Counted from the stretch's first letter, positions 1 through 11,467 are shown. The stretch: DNA of 64,000 nt from Planotetraspora kaengkrachanensis (GCF_016862895.1 NZ_BONV01000003.1:248001-312000), one strand, 5' to 3'. Notes: generated by a model not told the origin, from the letters alone. Program-made: numbers and translations.

Positions 1-2
1 TC

Positions 3-650
3 ATCCTGGAGATGGCGCAGGAACTGCGGCTCGCCGTGGTCTCGGTGGAGTACCGCCTGGCGCCCCGGCATCCGCACCCGGCCCCGGTGGAGGACTGCTA
101 CGCCGGTCTGGTCTGGACGGCGGAGCACGCGGAGGAGATCGGCGTCGACCGGGACCGGATCGTCGTCGGCGGTGGAAGCGCGGGAGGCGGTCTGTCCGCG
201 GCCGTCGTGCTGCTCGCCCGTGACCGCGGCGGCCCCACGCCGGCCGGGCAGCTGCTGGCCTGCCCGATGCTCGACGACCGCAACGACACCGTGTCCAGCC
301 GGCAGATGGCCGGCCTGGGCGTGTGGGACAGGACGTCGAACGACACCGGATGGACGGCGTTGCTCGGGGAACGGCGAGGCGGCCCCGATGTCTCCCCCTA
401 TGCGGCGCCCGCCCGCGCGCAGGACCTGTCCCGGCTGCCGCCGGCCTTCATCGACGTGGGTTCCGCCGAGACGTTCCGGGACGAGGACGTCGCGTACGCC
501 ACCCGTATATGGCAGGCGGGCGGCCAGGCGGAGCTCCACGTGTGGCCGGGCGGATTCCACGGTTTCGACGCGATGGTGCCCCAGGCGGCGATCTCCCAGG
601 CGGCCCGTGCCGCCCGGGTCGACTGGCTGCGCCGCTTGCTGGCGCGCTGA
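3..650 (+). CDS. alpha/beta hydrolase, HSL/acetyl-esterase family (5' truncated)
   Basis: The reading frame is open through the left edge of the window, so the N-terminus, with the family's oxyanion HGG motif, is missing. The visible 215 residues include YRLAPRHPHPAP, typical of hormone-sensitive-lipase-type esterases, the nucleophile elbow GGGSAGGG, an acidic residue region SAETFRDEDVAYA and the catalytic histidine in GGFHGFDAM. Family knowledge points to hydrolysis of short-chain esters in the cytoplasm; the substrate cannot be told. It is convergent with egtD, and its TGA lies in a 15-bp tandem repeat. Confidence 0.85.
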   Translation: MLEMAQELRLAVVSVEYRLAPRHPHPAPVEDCYAGLVWTAEHAEEIGVDRDRIVVGGGSAGGGLSAAVVLLARDRGGPTPAGQLLACPMLDDRNDTVSSRQMAGLGVWDRTSNDTGWTALLGERRGGPDVSPYAAPARAQDLSRLPPAFIDVGSAETFRDEDVAYATRIWQAGGQAELHVWPGGFHGFDAMVPQAAISQAARAARVDWLRRLLAR

Positions 651-715
651 CCACGAGCCGGCTGATCACGAGCCGGCTGATCACGCTCGGGCCGAACGCG
701 CCGACCACGAGCAGG
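648..715. repeat. 15-bp tandem repeats between convergent genes
   Basis: Three head-to-tail copies of TGAYCACGAGCCGGC start at 648, 663 and 678 (the third with CTCGGGC at its end), and a weaker fourth lies at 701-715. The first copy contains the TGA stop of the esterase. It sits between two gene ends that face each other, with egtD ending at 737. Confidence 0.6.
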
Positions 716-736
716 CCCCACACCGCGCCCTGGCCG

Positions 737-1696
737 TCAGCGACCGGCCAGGGTGAGGGCGAAGTCACCCGCGGGGTCGGTGTAGTAGCGCACGACGTCG
801 AACCCCGCGGCGGCCAGTTCGCGCCGCACGTCCTCCTCGCGGAACTTGGCACTGATCTCGGTGCGCATCTCCTCGCCTGCCTCGAAGGCGAGGGAAAGCC
901 CGAGGCGGCCCAGCCGTACGGACATGGCCCGCGTCGCCCTGAGGCGCATCTCGATCCAGGCGTTGTCCTCGTCGTACCGGGCGACGTGCTCGAACGCGTC
1001 CGGCTCGAAGTCGCCGTCCAGCTCACGGTTGATGACATGGAGCACGTTGCGGTTGAACGCGGCCGTCACCCCCCGCCCGTCGTCGTAGGCCGCGACCAGC
1101 CGCCGGACGTCCTTCACCAGGTCGGTGCCGAGCAGCAGGGTGTCGCCCGGCCTGAGGGTGGCGCGCAGTTCCTTGAGGAACAGCTCGCGGGCCGCAGGGG
1201 GCAGGTTCCCGATCGTCCCGCCGAGGAAGGCGACCATCCGCCGGCCCTCCCTCGGCAGCAGGGACAGGTGGTGCTCGAAGTCGGCCCGGACCGGCTGTAC
1301 GGCGAGGCGGGGATAGCGGGTCGCGAGCCGCGCGGCGGCGGCCTCCAGGGTGACCGCGTCGACGTCCACGGGCATGTAGGTCCGCAACGTGCCCGAGGCG
1401 GACAGCGCGTCGAGCAGCAGGACGGTCTTCTCGCTGGTGCCGGATCCGAGCTCGACCAGCGTGTCCGCCCCGCTGTGCACGGCCATGCCGGGTGCGTGCC
1501 GGCGCAGGATCTCGAGCTCCCTGCGGGTCGGGTAGTACTCGGCGAGCCGGGTGATCCGCGAGAAGAGGTCGCTGCCGGTCGCGTCGTAGAACCACTTGGG
1601 CGGCAGCCACTTGGGCGAGGAGGTCAGCCCGGTGCGCACGTCGTTCTCCAGCGCCTGCCGCAGATAGTCTCCGTCGAGGTGGTCGATCAGCGCCAT
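737..1696 (-). CDS. egtD: L-histidine N-alpha-methyltransferase EgtD (ergothioneine)
   Basis: EgtD transfers three methyl groups from S-adenosylmethionine to the alpha-amino group of histidine, giving hercynine, the first step of ergothioneine synthesis in the cytoplasm. The 319-residue protein has the family start region LPPKWFYDATGSDLF, the SAM-binding LVELGSGTSEKT near residue 80, and LLGTDLVKD and FNRNVLHVIN in the histidine-binding half; its length is normal. The ATG lies 10 nt after egtC, making it the last gene of a tight egtA-egtB-egtC-egtD operon. No egtE is present in the window. Confidence 0.95.
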   Translation of the reverse strand: MALIDHLDGDYLRQALENDVRTGLTSSPKWLPPKWFYDATGSDLFSRITRLAEYYPTRRELEILRRHAPGMAVHSGADTLVELGSGTSEKTVLLLDALSASGTLRTYMPVDVDAVTLEAAAARLATRYPRLAVQPVRADFEHHLSLLPREGRRMVAFLGGTIGNLPPAARELFLKELRATLRPGDTLLLGTDLVKDVRRLVAAYDDGRGVTAAFNRNVLHVINRELDGDFEPDAFEHVARYDEDNAWIEMRLRATRAMSVRLGRLGLSLAFEAGEEMRTEISAKFREEDVRRELAAAGFDVVRYYTDPAGDFALTLAGR

Positions 1697-1706
1697 GTGT
1701 CGCTCC

Positions 1707-2414
1707 TCAGTGGATCGGTGTCACGAGCACGCCGTCGGGGGACGCGAGCAGGAGGTTGCGATCGGGTACGGCCTGCCATCCGGGGCGGTCGTCGAGCGGC
1801 TCGCTGGCGATGAGCACGCCCTGACCCAGATGGGCGAACAGAGTGTCACCCCAGGTCGTGGCGGCCAGCTCGGCTCCCCCGCTGACGAGGAAGTTGAGCC
1901 GGGCCCCGGGGTCGGCCTCCGCGACGGACCTGACGACCATGGGCAGCGCCTGGGCGACCGGCATCCCCTCACGGAGCCGCGTGAACACGGCGGAGGCGAG
2001 CCACGCCGAGTCGCACGCGCTCTCCGAGCCCGCCGCCATCAGGGCGACGGCCTCCCGCCGGACCCGGCCGTTGTGGCTGAGCAGCCAGACGCCGTCCGAG
2101 AACGGGGCGGTGGCCGACTCCTCGATGGGCATTCCCACGGTCGCGGACCGGACGGCCGCCATGAGACACGAGGAGCGCGCGACGTCGGCGATGCCGGGCA
2201 GGTTGGCGTCCGCCCAGATCGGGATCGACCTGCGGTAGCGGACCGGCTCGAGACGGGACGGGTCATACCATCCCACCCCGAATCCGTCGGCGTTGACGCT
2301 CCCGAACCGCTGCATCCGCGGCGCGTACGCCTGCGGGAGCAGCCCGTGCTCAGGCTCGAAGATCAGCGAGGCCAGGCTGCGCGGCGGCCCCAGCCAGGCC
2401 GCGTGGCGGCACAT
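1707..2414 (-). CDS. egtC: gamma-glutamyl-hercynylcysteine sulfoxide amidohydrolase EgtC
   Basis: A class II glutamine amidotransferase-fold hydrolase of 235 residues that removes the gamma-glutamyl group from the EgtB product. The mature N-terminus MCRHAAWLG places the catalytic cysteine at position 2, as required for an Ntn hydrolase, and GSVNADGFGVGWY and LLSHNGRV are the conserved substrate-pocket segments. The ATG directly abuts the TAG stop of egtB with no spacer, so translation is probably coupled. Position third in the egt operon agrees with the call. Confidence 0.95.
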   Translation of the reverse strand: MCRHAAWLGPPRSLASLIFEPEHGLLPQAYAPRMQRFGSVNADGFGVGWYDPSRLEPVRYRRSIPIWADANLPGIADVARSSCLMAAVRSATVGMPIEESATAPFSDGVWLLSHNGRVRREAVALMAAGSESACDSAWLASAVFTRLREGMPVAQALPMVVRSVAEADPGARLNFLVSGGAELAATTWGDTLFAHLGQGVLIASEPLDDRPGWQAVPDRNLLLASPDGVLVTPIH

Positions 2415-3719
2415 CTAGTCCTCCGAGCGGGCGCACCGGAACCCGGAGAAGATCTGCCTCCGGACCGGATAGTCCCAGTTGCGGAACGTGCTCCGGACGG
2501 CGGAGGGGTGGGTGGCCCAGGAGCCGCCGCGCAGCACCCGGTGCTCCTGGCCGAAGAAGACCTCGCTGTACTCCTTGTACGGGAAGCTCCGGAAGCCCGG
2601 GTAGGGCCCGAACCAGGAGTCGGTCCACTCCCAGACATCCCCGATGAGCTGCTCCACCCCGTACGGGCTCGCGCCCTGGGGGAAGGCGCCGATCGGAGCG
2701 GGACGCGCCGCCAGGTGGCCGAGGTTCGCCTGGTCGAGCGTGGGGTCGGCGTCGCCCCACGGATAGGTGCGCCCGCCGCAGGCCTTCTCCCACTCGGCCT
2801 CGGTCGGCAACCGCCTGCCCGCCCACCGGGCGTAGGCGTCGGCCTCGTACCAGGAGACGTGCTGGACCGGCTCGTCCGGGGGCACCGGCTCCTCCCGTCC
2901 GAACCTGGTGCGCCACCAGGCGTCGCCGTCCCTCGTCCAGAAGAGGGGGGCGCGGACGCCCTTCGTCTCCACCCACTCCCACCCCTTGGGCGTCCACCAG
3001 CGCGGATCGTCGTAGCCGCCCGCGGCGACGAACTCCGCGTAGGCGCCGTTGCTCACGGGGAACCGGTCGATCCAGTAGCCCGGCAGGTGCAGGCGGTGGG
3101 CGGGCCGCTCGTTGTCGTACGCCCAGGGTGCGGCGCCGGCCCCCATCGTGAAGATCCCGCCGGGGATGTGAACCTCGGGGGACGCGCCGAGGTTCGGGGA
3201 GCGGCGGGGCGGCAGGTCGCCCTCGCGGACCAGCCCCGGCTGCCTGGACAGCTGCAGGGTGGCGAGCATGGTCTCGTCATGCTGGTGCTCGTGCTGCACG
3301 ACCAGCCCGAAGACGAACCCCCGCGCCCGCAGCGGGTCCGAGTCGTCGAGGTCGATCTTGTCCAGCACGTCGAGCACCCGACCTCGCACTCCGGCGATGT
3401 AGCTCCTGGCCTCGCCGGGCCCCAGGAGCGGCAGGCTGGGCCGGTCGCCGCGGGTGTGCGTGAAGGCGTCGTAAAGATCGTCGATCTCCGGCCGGAGCGG
3501 GGTGATCCCGCCGACCTCGCGCAGCACCCACAGTTCCTCGTAGTTGCCGACGTGGGCGAGGTCCCACACGAGAGGGGACATCAGAGGCGAGTGCTGGCTT
3601 ACGAGCACGGCGTCGTCGATGTCGGTGTAGGCCAGGGAGCGGTCGCGCACGGCGGCCAGCTCGGCGGCGATCTTCTCTTTGAGGGTGGTCACGTCAGGGA
3701 CCTTGATGGAATCGCTCAC
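2415..3719 (-). CDS. egtB: hercynine oxygenase EgtB (iron-dependent sulfoxide synthase)
   Basis: EgtB is a non-heme iron enzyme that uses oxygen to join hercynine to gamma-glutamylcysteine (or cysteine in some types). The 434-residue protein has an N-terminal DinB-like part with the iron-ligand region SPLVWDLAHVGNYEELW and EHQHDETM (HxH type), then a formylglycine-generating-enzyme-like domain with PVQHVSWYEADAYARW, RLPTEAEWE and GDVWEWTDS. The GTG start is chosen because its GTGA overlaps the egtA stop by 4 nt; the open frame continues upstream only as antisense or overlap sequence inside egtA. The presence of egtA suggests gamma-Glu-Cys is the sulfur donor. Confidence 0.95.
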   Translation of the reverse strand: MSDSIKVPDVTTLKEKIAAELAAVRDRSLAYTDIDDAVLVSQHSPLMSPLVWDLAHVGNYEELWVLREVGGITPLRPEIDDLYDAFTHTRGDRPSLPLLGPGEARSYIAGVRGRVLDVLDKIDLDDSDPLRARGFVFGLVVQHEHQHDETMLATLQLSRQPGLVREGDLPPRRSPNLGASPEVHIPGGIFTMGAGAAPWAYDNERPAHRLHLPGYWIDRFPVSNGAYAEFVAAGGYDDPRWWTPKGWEWVETKGVRAPLFWTRDGDAWWRTRFGREEPVPPDEPVQHVSWYEADAYARWAGRRLPTEAEWEKACGGRTYPWGDADPTLDQANLGHLAARPAPIGAFPQGASPYGVEQLIGDVWEWTDSWFGPYPGFRSFPYKEYSEVFFGQEHRVLRGGSWATHPSAVRSTFRNWDYPVRRQIFSGFRCARSED

Positions 3720-4840
3720 GCGTACATCTCCTCCATCAGATCGACGGCCGGCGAGCGACCGGGCTCGATGTGTCTGGCGACGAAGGCGCGGACCCTGGCC
3801 GTCAGCCAGGGCTCGGCTCCCAGCCGGGGAAGCGCCTCGGCCGCCGCGAGGAAACACGTAGCGGCGGCCGCGCGCAGAGCGGGGTCGGCGAGACCGAAGC
3901 GGGCCGCCTGCACCCAGTTGTCCCTCACCGGCGCGGCGGCTTCGAGCGCGACGGCGGCCGCGCGGTCGTCCATGAGCAGGGCGCTCACGACGGCGGCGCA
4001 GACCGGCCACTCGTCGGCTCCCTGGGCGTCGAGGTAGCGGATCTCGAGCCAGCCTCGTGGCCGTACGGGCGGGAAGAGGGTGGTCGCGTGGTAGGCGACG
4101 TCGGCCTCCTCAGGCGGCCGCCCGGCCACCACCTCGAAGTCGCGGAACACCGAACCGGCCGGCACGGGGCGGAAGCCGTCACCGTCCTTGATCATCATGA
4201 GGCCGGCGTTCAGCAGATAGCCGGCCCAGTCTCCGGCCGGGTCGCCGCCCGCCGCCGCCGAGGCGGTCCTGGTCGGGTCCAGGTTGAACCACACCGCCTG
4301 GCGGCCCGACATCCACCCGTCGGCGGGCGAGTTGGCGAACGCCGCGAGGAGGACCGGACCGAGTTCGTGCGCACGGGCCCAGCGCTCCGCGGGGTCGGCG
4401 CCTAAATCCACGTTGACCTGGATCGAGGCCGTCGAGCACATCATCGCGACCCCGTACGGCACGCCGAGGTAGGCCGCCATGGCGTCATAGCGCGGCTCGT
4501 GGAGCTGGCGGATCGGCTGCCGCAGGCGGTCGAGGCCCGACGCCCCCAGGGTCAGGCCCGCGCCGGCCAGCGCGAGCCGTACGGCGTCGACGTCGGCGAC
4601 GAGATCGGCGACGGCCTGCGCGAGCGGAGCCGGCGGAGCCGAGAGTTCGAGCTGCCCGCCCGGTTCGAACGTGACCCGGCTGCCGCCCGGCAGCTGCGGG
4701 AGGGCGGCCGCCGTCCGGGCGATGGGGACGTGCCTGGCGGGGACCTTCGCGTCGAAGACGAGGAACTCCAGCTCGACGCCGACCCGGTCGGTGGTGGCGC
4801 CGCGGAAGCACTTCCGGGCGTACGCCTGCACGTCGGTCAT
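3716..4840 (-). CDS. egtA: glutamate-cysteine ligase EgtA
   Basis: The ATP-dependent ligase makes gamma-glutamylcysteine for the EgtB reaction. The 374-residue protein carries GVELEFLVFD near its N-terminus (GCS2-type glutamate-binding region), STASIQVNVDLG and PRGWLEIRYLDAQ, all typical of actinobacterial EgtA. The ATG at 4840 is chosen because GGAGGGG lies 3 nt upstream on the minus strand; an in-frame ATG 12 nt earlier would overlap that ribosome site. It is the first gene of the egt operon, with a short AT-richer promoter gap shared with divergent dapD. Confidence 0.92.
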   Translation of the reverse strand: MTDVQAYARKCFRGATTDRVGVELEFLVFDAKVPARHVPIARTAAALPQLPGGSRVTFEPGGQLELSAPPAPLAQAVADLVADVDAVRLALAGAGLTLGASGLDRLRQPIRQLHEPRYDAMAAYLGVPYGVAMMCSTASIQVNVDLGADPAERWARAHELGPVLLAAFANSPADGWMSGRQAVWFNLDPTRTASAAAGGDPAGDWAGYLLNAGLMMIKDGDGFRPVPAGSVFRDFEVVAGRPPEEADVAYHATTLFPPVRPRGWLEIRYLDAQGADEWPVCAAVVSALLMDDRAAAVALEAAAPVRDNWVQAARFGLADPALRAAAATCFLAAAEALPRLGAEPWLTARVRAFVARHIEPGRSPAVDLMEEMYA

Positions 4841-5055
4841 TCGCCCCTCCATCGGCGTCCACGCGGATCGCACGACTCCGCGAATGGCGCAGAACCTTCC
4901 GGGGAACGAGTTCTCCCCAGAGCTCGTGCGAACTAACATGAAATGCCATAAAACCGGGGGATTTAGCGGGAAAATTTGAGCAGTTCGTCCGCCGTCCGTC
5001 CCCAGGCGGCTCCGCCCCCGGCTCTCACCTGGCGATGCCGGTAGCGTTGGGTGCC

Positions 5056-6024
5056 ATGACAGCTATGGACCCCACAACCTCGGGCGCCCACGGAATCGGC
5101 GTCGCGACGATCGCGGCCGACGGCACCGTCCTCGACACGTGGTACCCCTCCCCCACACTGGGCGAGCCGCCCGTCAGCGGAACGGAGCGCCTCGCGGTGG
5201 CCGGTCTCGACGAGGACCTGGCCGCGCTCCTGGGGCCGGACCCCGCCCGCGGCGTCGAGGTCGTGGCGGTGCGCACCGGGATCGCCGACCTTTCCGCGCC
5301 TCCGGTCGACGCCCATGACGCGTACCTGCGGCTCCATCTGCTGTCCGCCCGCCTCGTGCGCCCCCACGGCCTCAACCTGGACGGGGTCTTCGGACTGTTG
5401 TCCAACGTCGTGTGGACCAACCACGGCCCGTGCGTGGTCGAGGGTTTCGAGGCCGTACGGCTCCGCCTGCGCGCCCGCGGCCCCGTGACCGTCTACGGGG
5501 TGGACAAGTTCCCCCGGATGGTCGACTACGTGCTGCCCGCGGGGGTCCGCATCGCCGACGCCGACCGCGTACGGCTCGGCGCGCATCTGGCGAGCGGCAC
5601 CACCGTCATGCACGAGGGTTTCGTCAACTTCAACGCCGGCACCGTCGGCGCCTCGATGGTCGAGGGCAGGATCTCGGCCGGGGTCGTCGTCGGCGACGGC
5701 TCGGACGTCGGCGGCGGCGCCTCGATCATGGGCACCCTGTCCGGCGGCGGCAAGGAGATCATCTCGGTCGGCGAGCGGTGCCTCCTGGGCGCCAACTCGG
5801 GGATCGGCATCTCCCTCGGCGACGACTGCGTGGTCGAGGCCGGCCTCTACGTCACCGCGGGCACCAAGGTCACCCTGCCCGGCGGGGAGATCGTGAAGGG
5901 CAGGGAACTGTCCGGCAAGAGCGGGCTCCTGCTGCGCCGCAACTCCACGACCGGTGCGGTCGAGGCGGTCCACCGGGCAGGGACGGGCATCGAGCTGAAC
6001 TCCGCGCTCCACGCCAACGACTGA
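5056..6024 (+). CDS. dapD: tetrahydrodipicolinate N-succinyltransferase DapD (actinobacterial type)
   Basis: DapD succinylates tetrahydrodipicolinate in the lysine/meso-diaminopimelate branch that feeds peptidoglycan. The protein (322 residues) has an N-terminal domain ending in [14 protein letters not shown] and a left-handed beta-helix built of hexapeptides, for example [20 protein letters not shown] and [20 protein letters not shown], then a C-terminal helix region. This arrangement matches the actinobacterial DapD family rather than the E. coli type. It is divergent from egtA; the ATG at 5056 is preferred over the in-frame start 21 nt upstream because it fits homologue length. Confidence 0.92.
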   Translation: MTAMDPTTSGAHGIGVATIAADGTVLDTWYPSPTLGEPPVSGTERLAVAGLDEDLAALLGPDPARGVEVVAVRTGIADLSAPPVDAHDAYLRLHLLSARLVRPHGLNLDGVFGLLSNVVWTNHGPCVVEGFEAVRLRLRARGPVTVYGVDKFPRMVDYVLPAGVRIADADRVRLGAHLASGTTVMHEGFVNFNAGTVGASMVEGRISAGVVVGDGSDVGGGASIMGTLSGGGKEIISVGERCLLGANSGIGISLGDDCVVEAGLYVTAGTKVTLPGGEIVKGRELSGKSGLLLRRNSTTGAVEAVHRAGTGIELNSALHAND

Positions 6025-6105
6025 CCCCTGAGATGTCCCTGAGGCGCCCCTGAACTTGGCCTCCCGCCCTGTGATCGCGGGGCGGGGGGCGCTTACGGTG
6101 AAGAC

Positions 6106-6285
6106 ATGGGACGCATTCTCCTCATCGCAGCGGCGGTCATCGTCGGCTTCTTCCTGCTCGGTTCGATCATCGGCCTCATCTTCGGTGCGCTGAAGTGGCT
6201 ACTGATCATCGGCGCCGTCGCGCTGATCGTGTCCGTCGTCGTCAAGCTGACCCGCTCCGGCGGAAGCCGCGACCACTACGCCTGA
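6106..6285 (+). CDS. small membrane protein, 59 residues, unknown function
   Basis: A short gene starting MGRILLIAAAVIVGFFLLG and ending SGGSRDHYA. Two hydrophobic stretches, about residues 4-25 and 30-48, predict two membrane helices, followed by a short basic tail. Codons show the high third-position GC of the neighbours, which supports a real gene. It lies downstream of dapD and before the arsR/CDF pair. Similar two-helix mini-proteins are widespread hypothetical proteins in actinobacteria; I do not recognise a function. Confidence 0.7.
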   Translation: MGRILLIAAAVIVGFFLLGSIIGLIFGALKWLLIIGAVALIVSVVVKLTRSGGSRDHYA

Positions 6286-6389
6286 CCCGATCATCGCGGG
6301 GGCCGGCCGTGGCGCCGCGGCCGGCCGGGCCCGACGGCGCTCGCAGTACGGGAGCCGCCGGGCCAATCACCCATTAGGCGCATACCATC

Positions 6390-6401
6390 GCTCATATGAG
6401 C
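6390..6401. promoter_or_regulatory. palindrome overlapping the arsR start codon (possible operator)
   Basis: GCTCATATGAGC is a perfect 12-bp palindrome that contains the ATG of the ArsR-family gene; a weaker related half (GCGCATAC) lies at 6379-6386. ArsR/SmtB repressors usually bind imperfect AT-rich inverted repeats near their own promoter, so autoregulation here is plausible but only inferred. Confidence 0.4.
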
Positions 6402-6759
6402 ACCTCTTCACACGCACGGGTGGTCGACGCCGACCGGGTGAGCGCCGTCATGGCGTCGCTCCCCCCTGAGCCGGCGATCGAGGGCCTGGCCCAGGTGTTC
6501 GGGCTCCTGTCCGACCCCGGGCGGCTCCGGCTGATGGCCGCGCTCCTCGAAGGCGGGGAGATGTGCGTCTGCGACCTCGCGGCGGCGTGCGGCCAGAGCG
6601 AGTCGGCCGTCTCCCACGCGCTGCGGCTGCTCAGGCTCAACCGCGTCGTGAAGGTACGGCGGTCGGGCCGGATGGCGTACTACCGGCTGGCCGACTCCCA
6701 CGTCCGGATGCTCTTCGACCTCGGCCTTGCCCACGTGACCCACGACGAGGCCGGTTCCC

Positions 6760-6767
<8 letters not shown>
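6396..6767 (+). CDS. ArsR/SmtB-family metal-responsive repressor (probably zinc)
   Basis: A 123-residue winged-helix repressor. The HTH lies around residues 57-90 (CVCDLAAACGQSESAVSHALRLL). The last helix carries D100, H102, H113 and H116, with the spacing of the SmtB/CzrA alpha-5 zinc site (Asp, His, 11 residues, His, 3 residues, Glu/His). C57 and C59 form a CVC motif on the recognition-side helix, as in arsenic/cadmium sensors, so a second site is possible. The gene overlaps the CDF transporter by 8 nt; derepression of zinc export is the likely role. Confidence 0.88.
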
Positions 6768-8906
<2,139 letters not shown>

Positions 8907-9572
8907 CCGCCGCCGCCCGGCCGCCACGCGGGCGGGCAGCAGCGCCATCGCGATCAGCCCGGTCACGTCGGAGAACACGGTGAGGCGCTGGGTCAGTCCC
9001 GCGGGGATCATCCCGAGGTCCTGGCCCAGCGTCTTGGCGACGTACGGCGCGAGCACCAGTGCGGCCAGCGCCAGCGTGACCACGCTGATCACCCGGATCA
9101 GGCGTGAGCCGGCGACCCGGGAGAGGATCAGTCCCGCGACCGGCACGCTGACGAAGGCGACGGCCGCCGCGTATCGGTGGATCCCCCCGGACATCGACAG
9201 GGACAACCCCGGCCTGTCCGTGGGGAATCCCGCCACCAGCAGCAGACAGCAACTCCACAGCCCGGTCAGCAACGCCGCCCGGCGGTCCAGCCGCGCCAGC
9301 CTGAGGGCCGTCAGAACCGAGCCGCACGCGAGCAGAACCAGCGAGGCGGGCAGCAGCCAGCCGTACGGCGCGAAGACGAACTGACTGATCACGTCGTGCA
9401 GGGGGTCGAGCCCTGACACGAGGTGCAGGAGCACCATGCCGAGGCTGCCCGCGCCGATCAGCGCGTGGGACGCGACCCGGGTGAGATCCGCCGGCGGCCC
9501 GGCGAACGCCCGGCCCCTTCCGCGTCGTGCGACGTCATACGGGTTTCCAGCGAAGGTAAAAGTGATCCCCAT
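8907..9572 (-). CDS. DUF998-like membrane protein, C-terminal end unclear
   Basis: About 218 residues of convincing membrane protein: [47 protein letters not shown] and [16 protein letters not shown] match the general look of DUF998 proteins, which have six membrane helices and normally about 200-220 residues. The recognisable part ends at about 8918, but the frame has no stop there; it stays open, antisense to malate dehydrogenase, down to 7998. A stop at 8884 exists in the next frame, so a lost stop or a one-base frameshift is likely. The end given here is the end of malate dehydrogenase, not a stop codon. Confidence 0.6.
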
Positions 9573-9644
9573 GGCTCATCACTGTGGCCGCGGGGAGGAC
9601 GCCGGCCCATCGGAGATCCACCGGACCGGCCCCTGAGGCTCCCC

Positions 9645-11333
9645 CTAGGAAGAACCCGCGGAGTCGGCGGGGGCGGTCTCGGGGGTGGACACGCGGAACC
9701 AGCGGCATCCGTACCTGCCGAGGCGGAACCGCGCACGTCCCTCGCCGGAGATCTCCACGGTCCCGTCCACGAGGAGATCGGTGAGCACCTTGGACGAGTC
9801 GAGGCCGTCGAGGACGACCTCGGCCTCCGTCTCCCGCTCGCTGAAGTTGTGCACGGCGAGGACCGTCTCCCCCTCGGCGTCGGCCCGGTGGGCAAGCACC
9901 GAGCGGGCCCCGCAGTCGAGCACGGAGTATTCGCCCCAGGCGAGCTCGGGACAGTCCCGGTAGTGCCGGATGAGCCGGGTGATCCAGAGCAGCAGGGAGT
10001 CCGGGTCGCGCTCCTGGGCGCTGACGTTGACGCGTTCGGGGCCGTAGTCCCCCGAAGGCATGGCGTTGTGGATCTTCGAGGGGGCGGCCGTGCTGAAGCC
10101 GCCGTTGCGGTTGGGGGTCCACTGCATCGGCGTGCGGACGGCCTGCCGGCCCTCCAGAGCGAGGTTCTCCCCCATGCCGATCTCCTCCCCGTAGAACAGG
10201 ACGGGGGTTCCGGGCAGGGAGAACAGCAGGCTGTAGACCATCTTGATCCGCTCGAGGTCGCCTCCGAGCATGGTGGGCAGGCGCCGGCGCAGGCCCCGGC
10301 CGTAGAGCTGCATGTCCTCGTCCGCGCCGAAGGCCGCGAAGACCTCCTGACGCTCGGAGTCGCTGAGCTTGTCCAGCGTCAGCTCGTCGTGGTTGCGCAC
10401 GAAGGTCGCCCAGTGGGCGTCCCTGGGCGGCCGGGGACGCTCCCCGAGTGCCGCCGCGAGCGGCCCGGCGTCGCCGCGCGCCAGTGAGAGGTACATGTTC
10501 TGCATGCCGATGAAGTCGAAGCACATCGTGATCTGGTTGCCGAGCGCGTCGCCGAAATACTTCACCAGGTCGTCGTAGGGCAGGTTGACCTCGCCCAGCA
10601 GGGCGGCCCCGCCGTCCCTGCGGTTCAGGAAGGCCCGCAGGTCGGCGAAGAACTCGTGCGGGTCGGGGAGCCTGTCTCCGCCGGAGTCTGCGACCTGCTC
10701 CACCAGGAACGGCACGGCGTCGACGCGGAAGCCGGACAGGCCGAGTTCCATCCAGAATCCGAGGATCCGCGCGATCTCGTCACGCACCTCCGGGTTGGAG
10801 GTGTTGAGATCCGGCTGGAAGCGGTAGAACCGGTGGAAGTAATACTGGCCCGTCTTCTCGTCGAACTCCCACAGGCTGTTCTCCTTGTCGGGGAACACCA
10901 CTCCCTCGGGGTCGTCGGGCTCGGGTTCGTCGGACCAGATGTACCAGTCGCGATACCGCGAGTCCCGGCCCGATCGGGCGTCCACGAACCACGGGTGCCG
11001 GTCGGAGGTGTGGTTCACGACGAGGTCGGCGATCACCCGGATGCCCCGGTCCCTGGCGACGCGCATGAACTCCACGAAGTCGCCGAGCGTGCCCAGTCGC
11101 GGGTCGACCGCGTAGAAATCGGTGATGTCGTAGCCGTCGTCACGGTCAGGGGTGGGGAAAAACGGCATCAGCCAGATGCACGTCACGCCCAGCCGGTCGA
11201 GATGGTCGATTCGTTGGACGGCCCCGCGGAAATCCCCGATACCGTCGCCGTTTCCGTCGGCATATGTCTCGACATCAAGACAGTAAACGACCGCGTTCTT
11301 CCACCACAGGTCCGATGTGACGCTCAGCCTCAT
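9645..11333 (-). CDS. GH13-family glycosidase/transglycosylase (trehalose-synthase/alpha-glucosidase-like)
   Basis: A 562-residue alpha-amylase-superfamily enzyme. The barrel runs from WWKNAVVYCLDVETYADGNG through DLVVNHTS (about residue 103), GFRVDAVPF with the nucleophile Asp near 205, ALLGEVNLPYDD with the acid/base Glu, and FVRNHDELTLDKL. A C-terminal beta domain follows. The pattern DWYIWSDEPEP resembles trehalose synthases and related alpha-1,4-glucan enzymes; the exact substrate is uncertain. The start MRLSVTSDLWW is chosen over an upstream 32-residue extension that lacks homology features. It may be co-transcribed with the DUF998 gene, 72 nt downstream. Confidence 0.85.
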   Translation of the reverse strand: MRLSVTSDLWWKNAVVYCLDVETYADGNGDGIGDFRGAVQRIDHLDRLGVTCIWLMPFFPTPDRDDGYDITDFYAVDPRLGTLGDFVEFMRVARDRGIRVIADLVVNHTSDRHPWFVDARSGRDSRYRDWYIWSDEPEPDDPEGVVFPDKENSLWEFDEKTGQYYFHRFYRFQPDLNTSNPEVRDEIARILGFWMELGLSGFRVDAVPFLVEQVADSGGDRLPDPHEFFADLRAFLNRRDGGAALLGEVNLPYDDLVKYFGDALGNQITMCFDFIGMQNMYLSLARGDAGPLAAALGERPRPPRDAHWATFVRNHDELTLDKLSDSERQEVFAAFGADEDMQLYGRGLRRRLPTMLGGDLERIKMVYSLLFSLPGTPVLFYGEEIGMGENLALEGRQAVRTPMQWTPNRNGGFSTAAPSKIHNAMPSGDYGPERVNVSAQERDPDSLLLWITRLIRHYRDCPELAWGEYSVLDCGARSVLAHRADAEGETVLAVHNFSERETEAEVVLDGLDSSKVLTDLLVDGTVEISGEGRARFRLGRYGCRWFRVSTPETAPADSAGSS

Positions 11334-11369
11334 GGAGATGGCGACTTCCCGGCAAAAAGCCGGTAAAAC

Positions 11370-11408
11370 ATCCGGAACCCGCGCCGCCCATGCGACGCGG
11401 GTCCGGAT
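11370..11408 (-). terminator. hairpin terminator after the cold shock gene
   Basis: ATCCGGAACCCGCG at 11370-11383 pairs with CGCGGGTCCGGAT at 11396-11408 (one bulged base). Read on the minus strand it is followed by GTTTTA, and on the plus strand by TTTTT, so it could work in both directions. It separates csp from the downstream GH13 gene. Confidence 0.65.
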
Positions 11409-11467
11409 TTTTCGATATGCCGCGCTCATGAAGCGCGAGCCACGGCGTTTGGACTTCTCTTCTGAGC

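Noticed and set aside
1695-4037. 780-codon open frame on the plus strand
   Set aside because: Antisense to egtC, egtB and part of egtA; composition is that of a GC-frame shadow and the minus-strand genes have clear family motifs.
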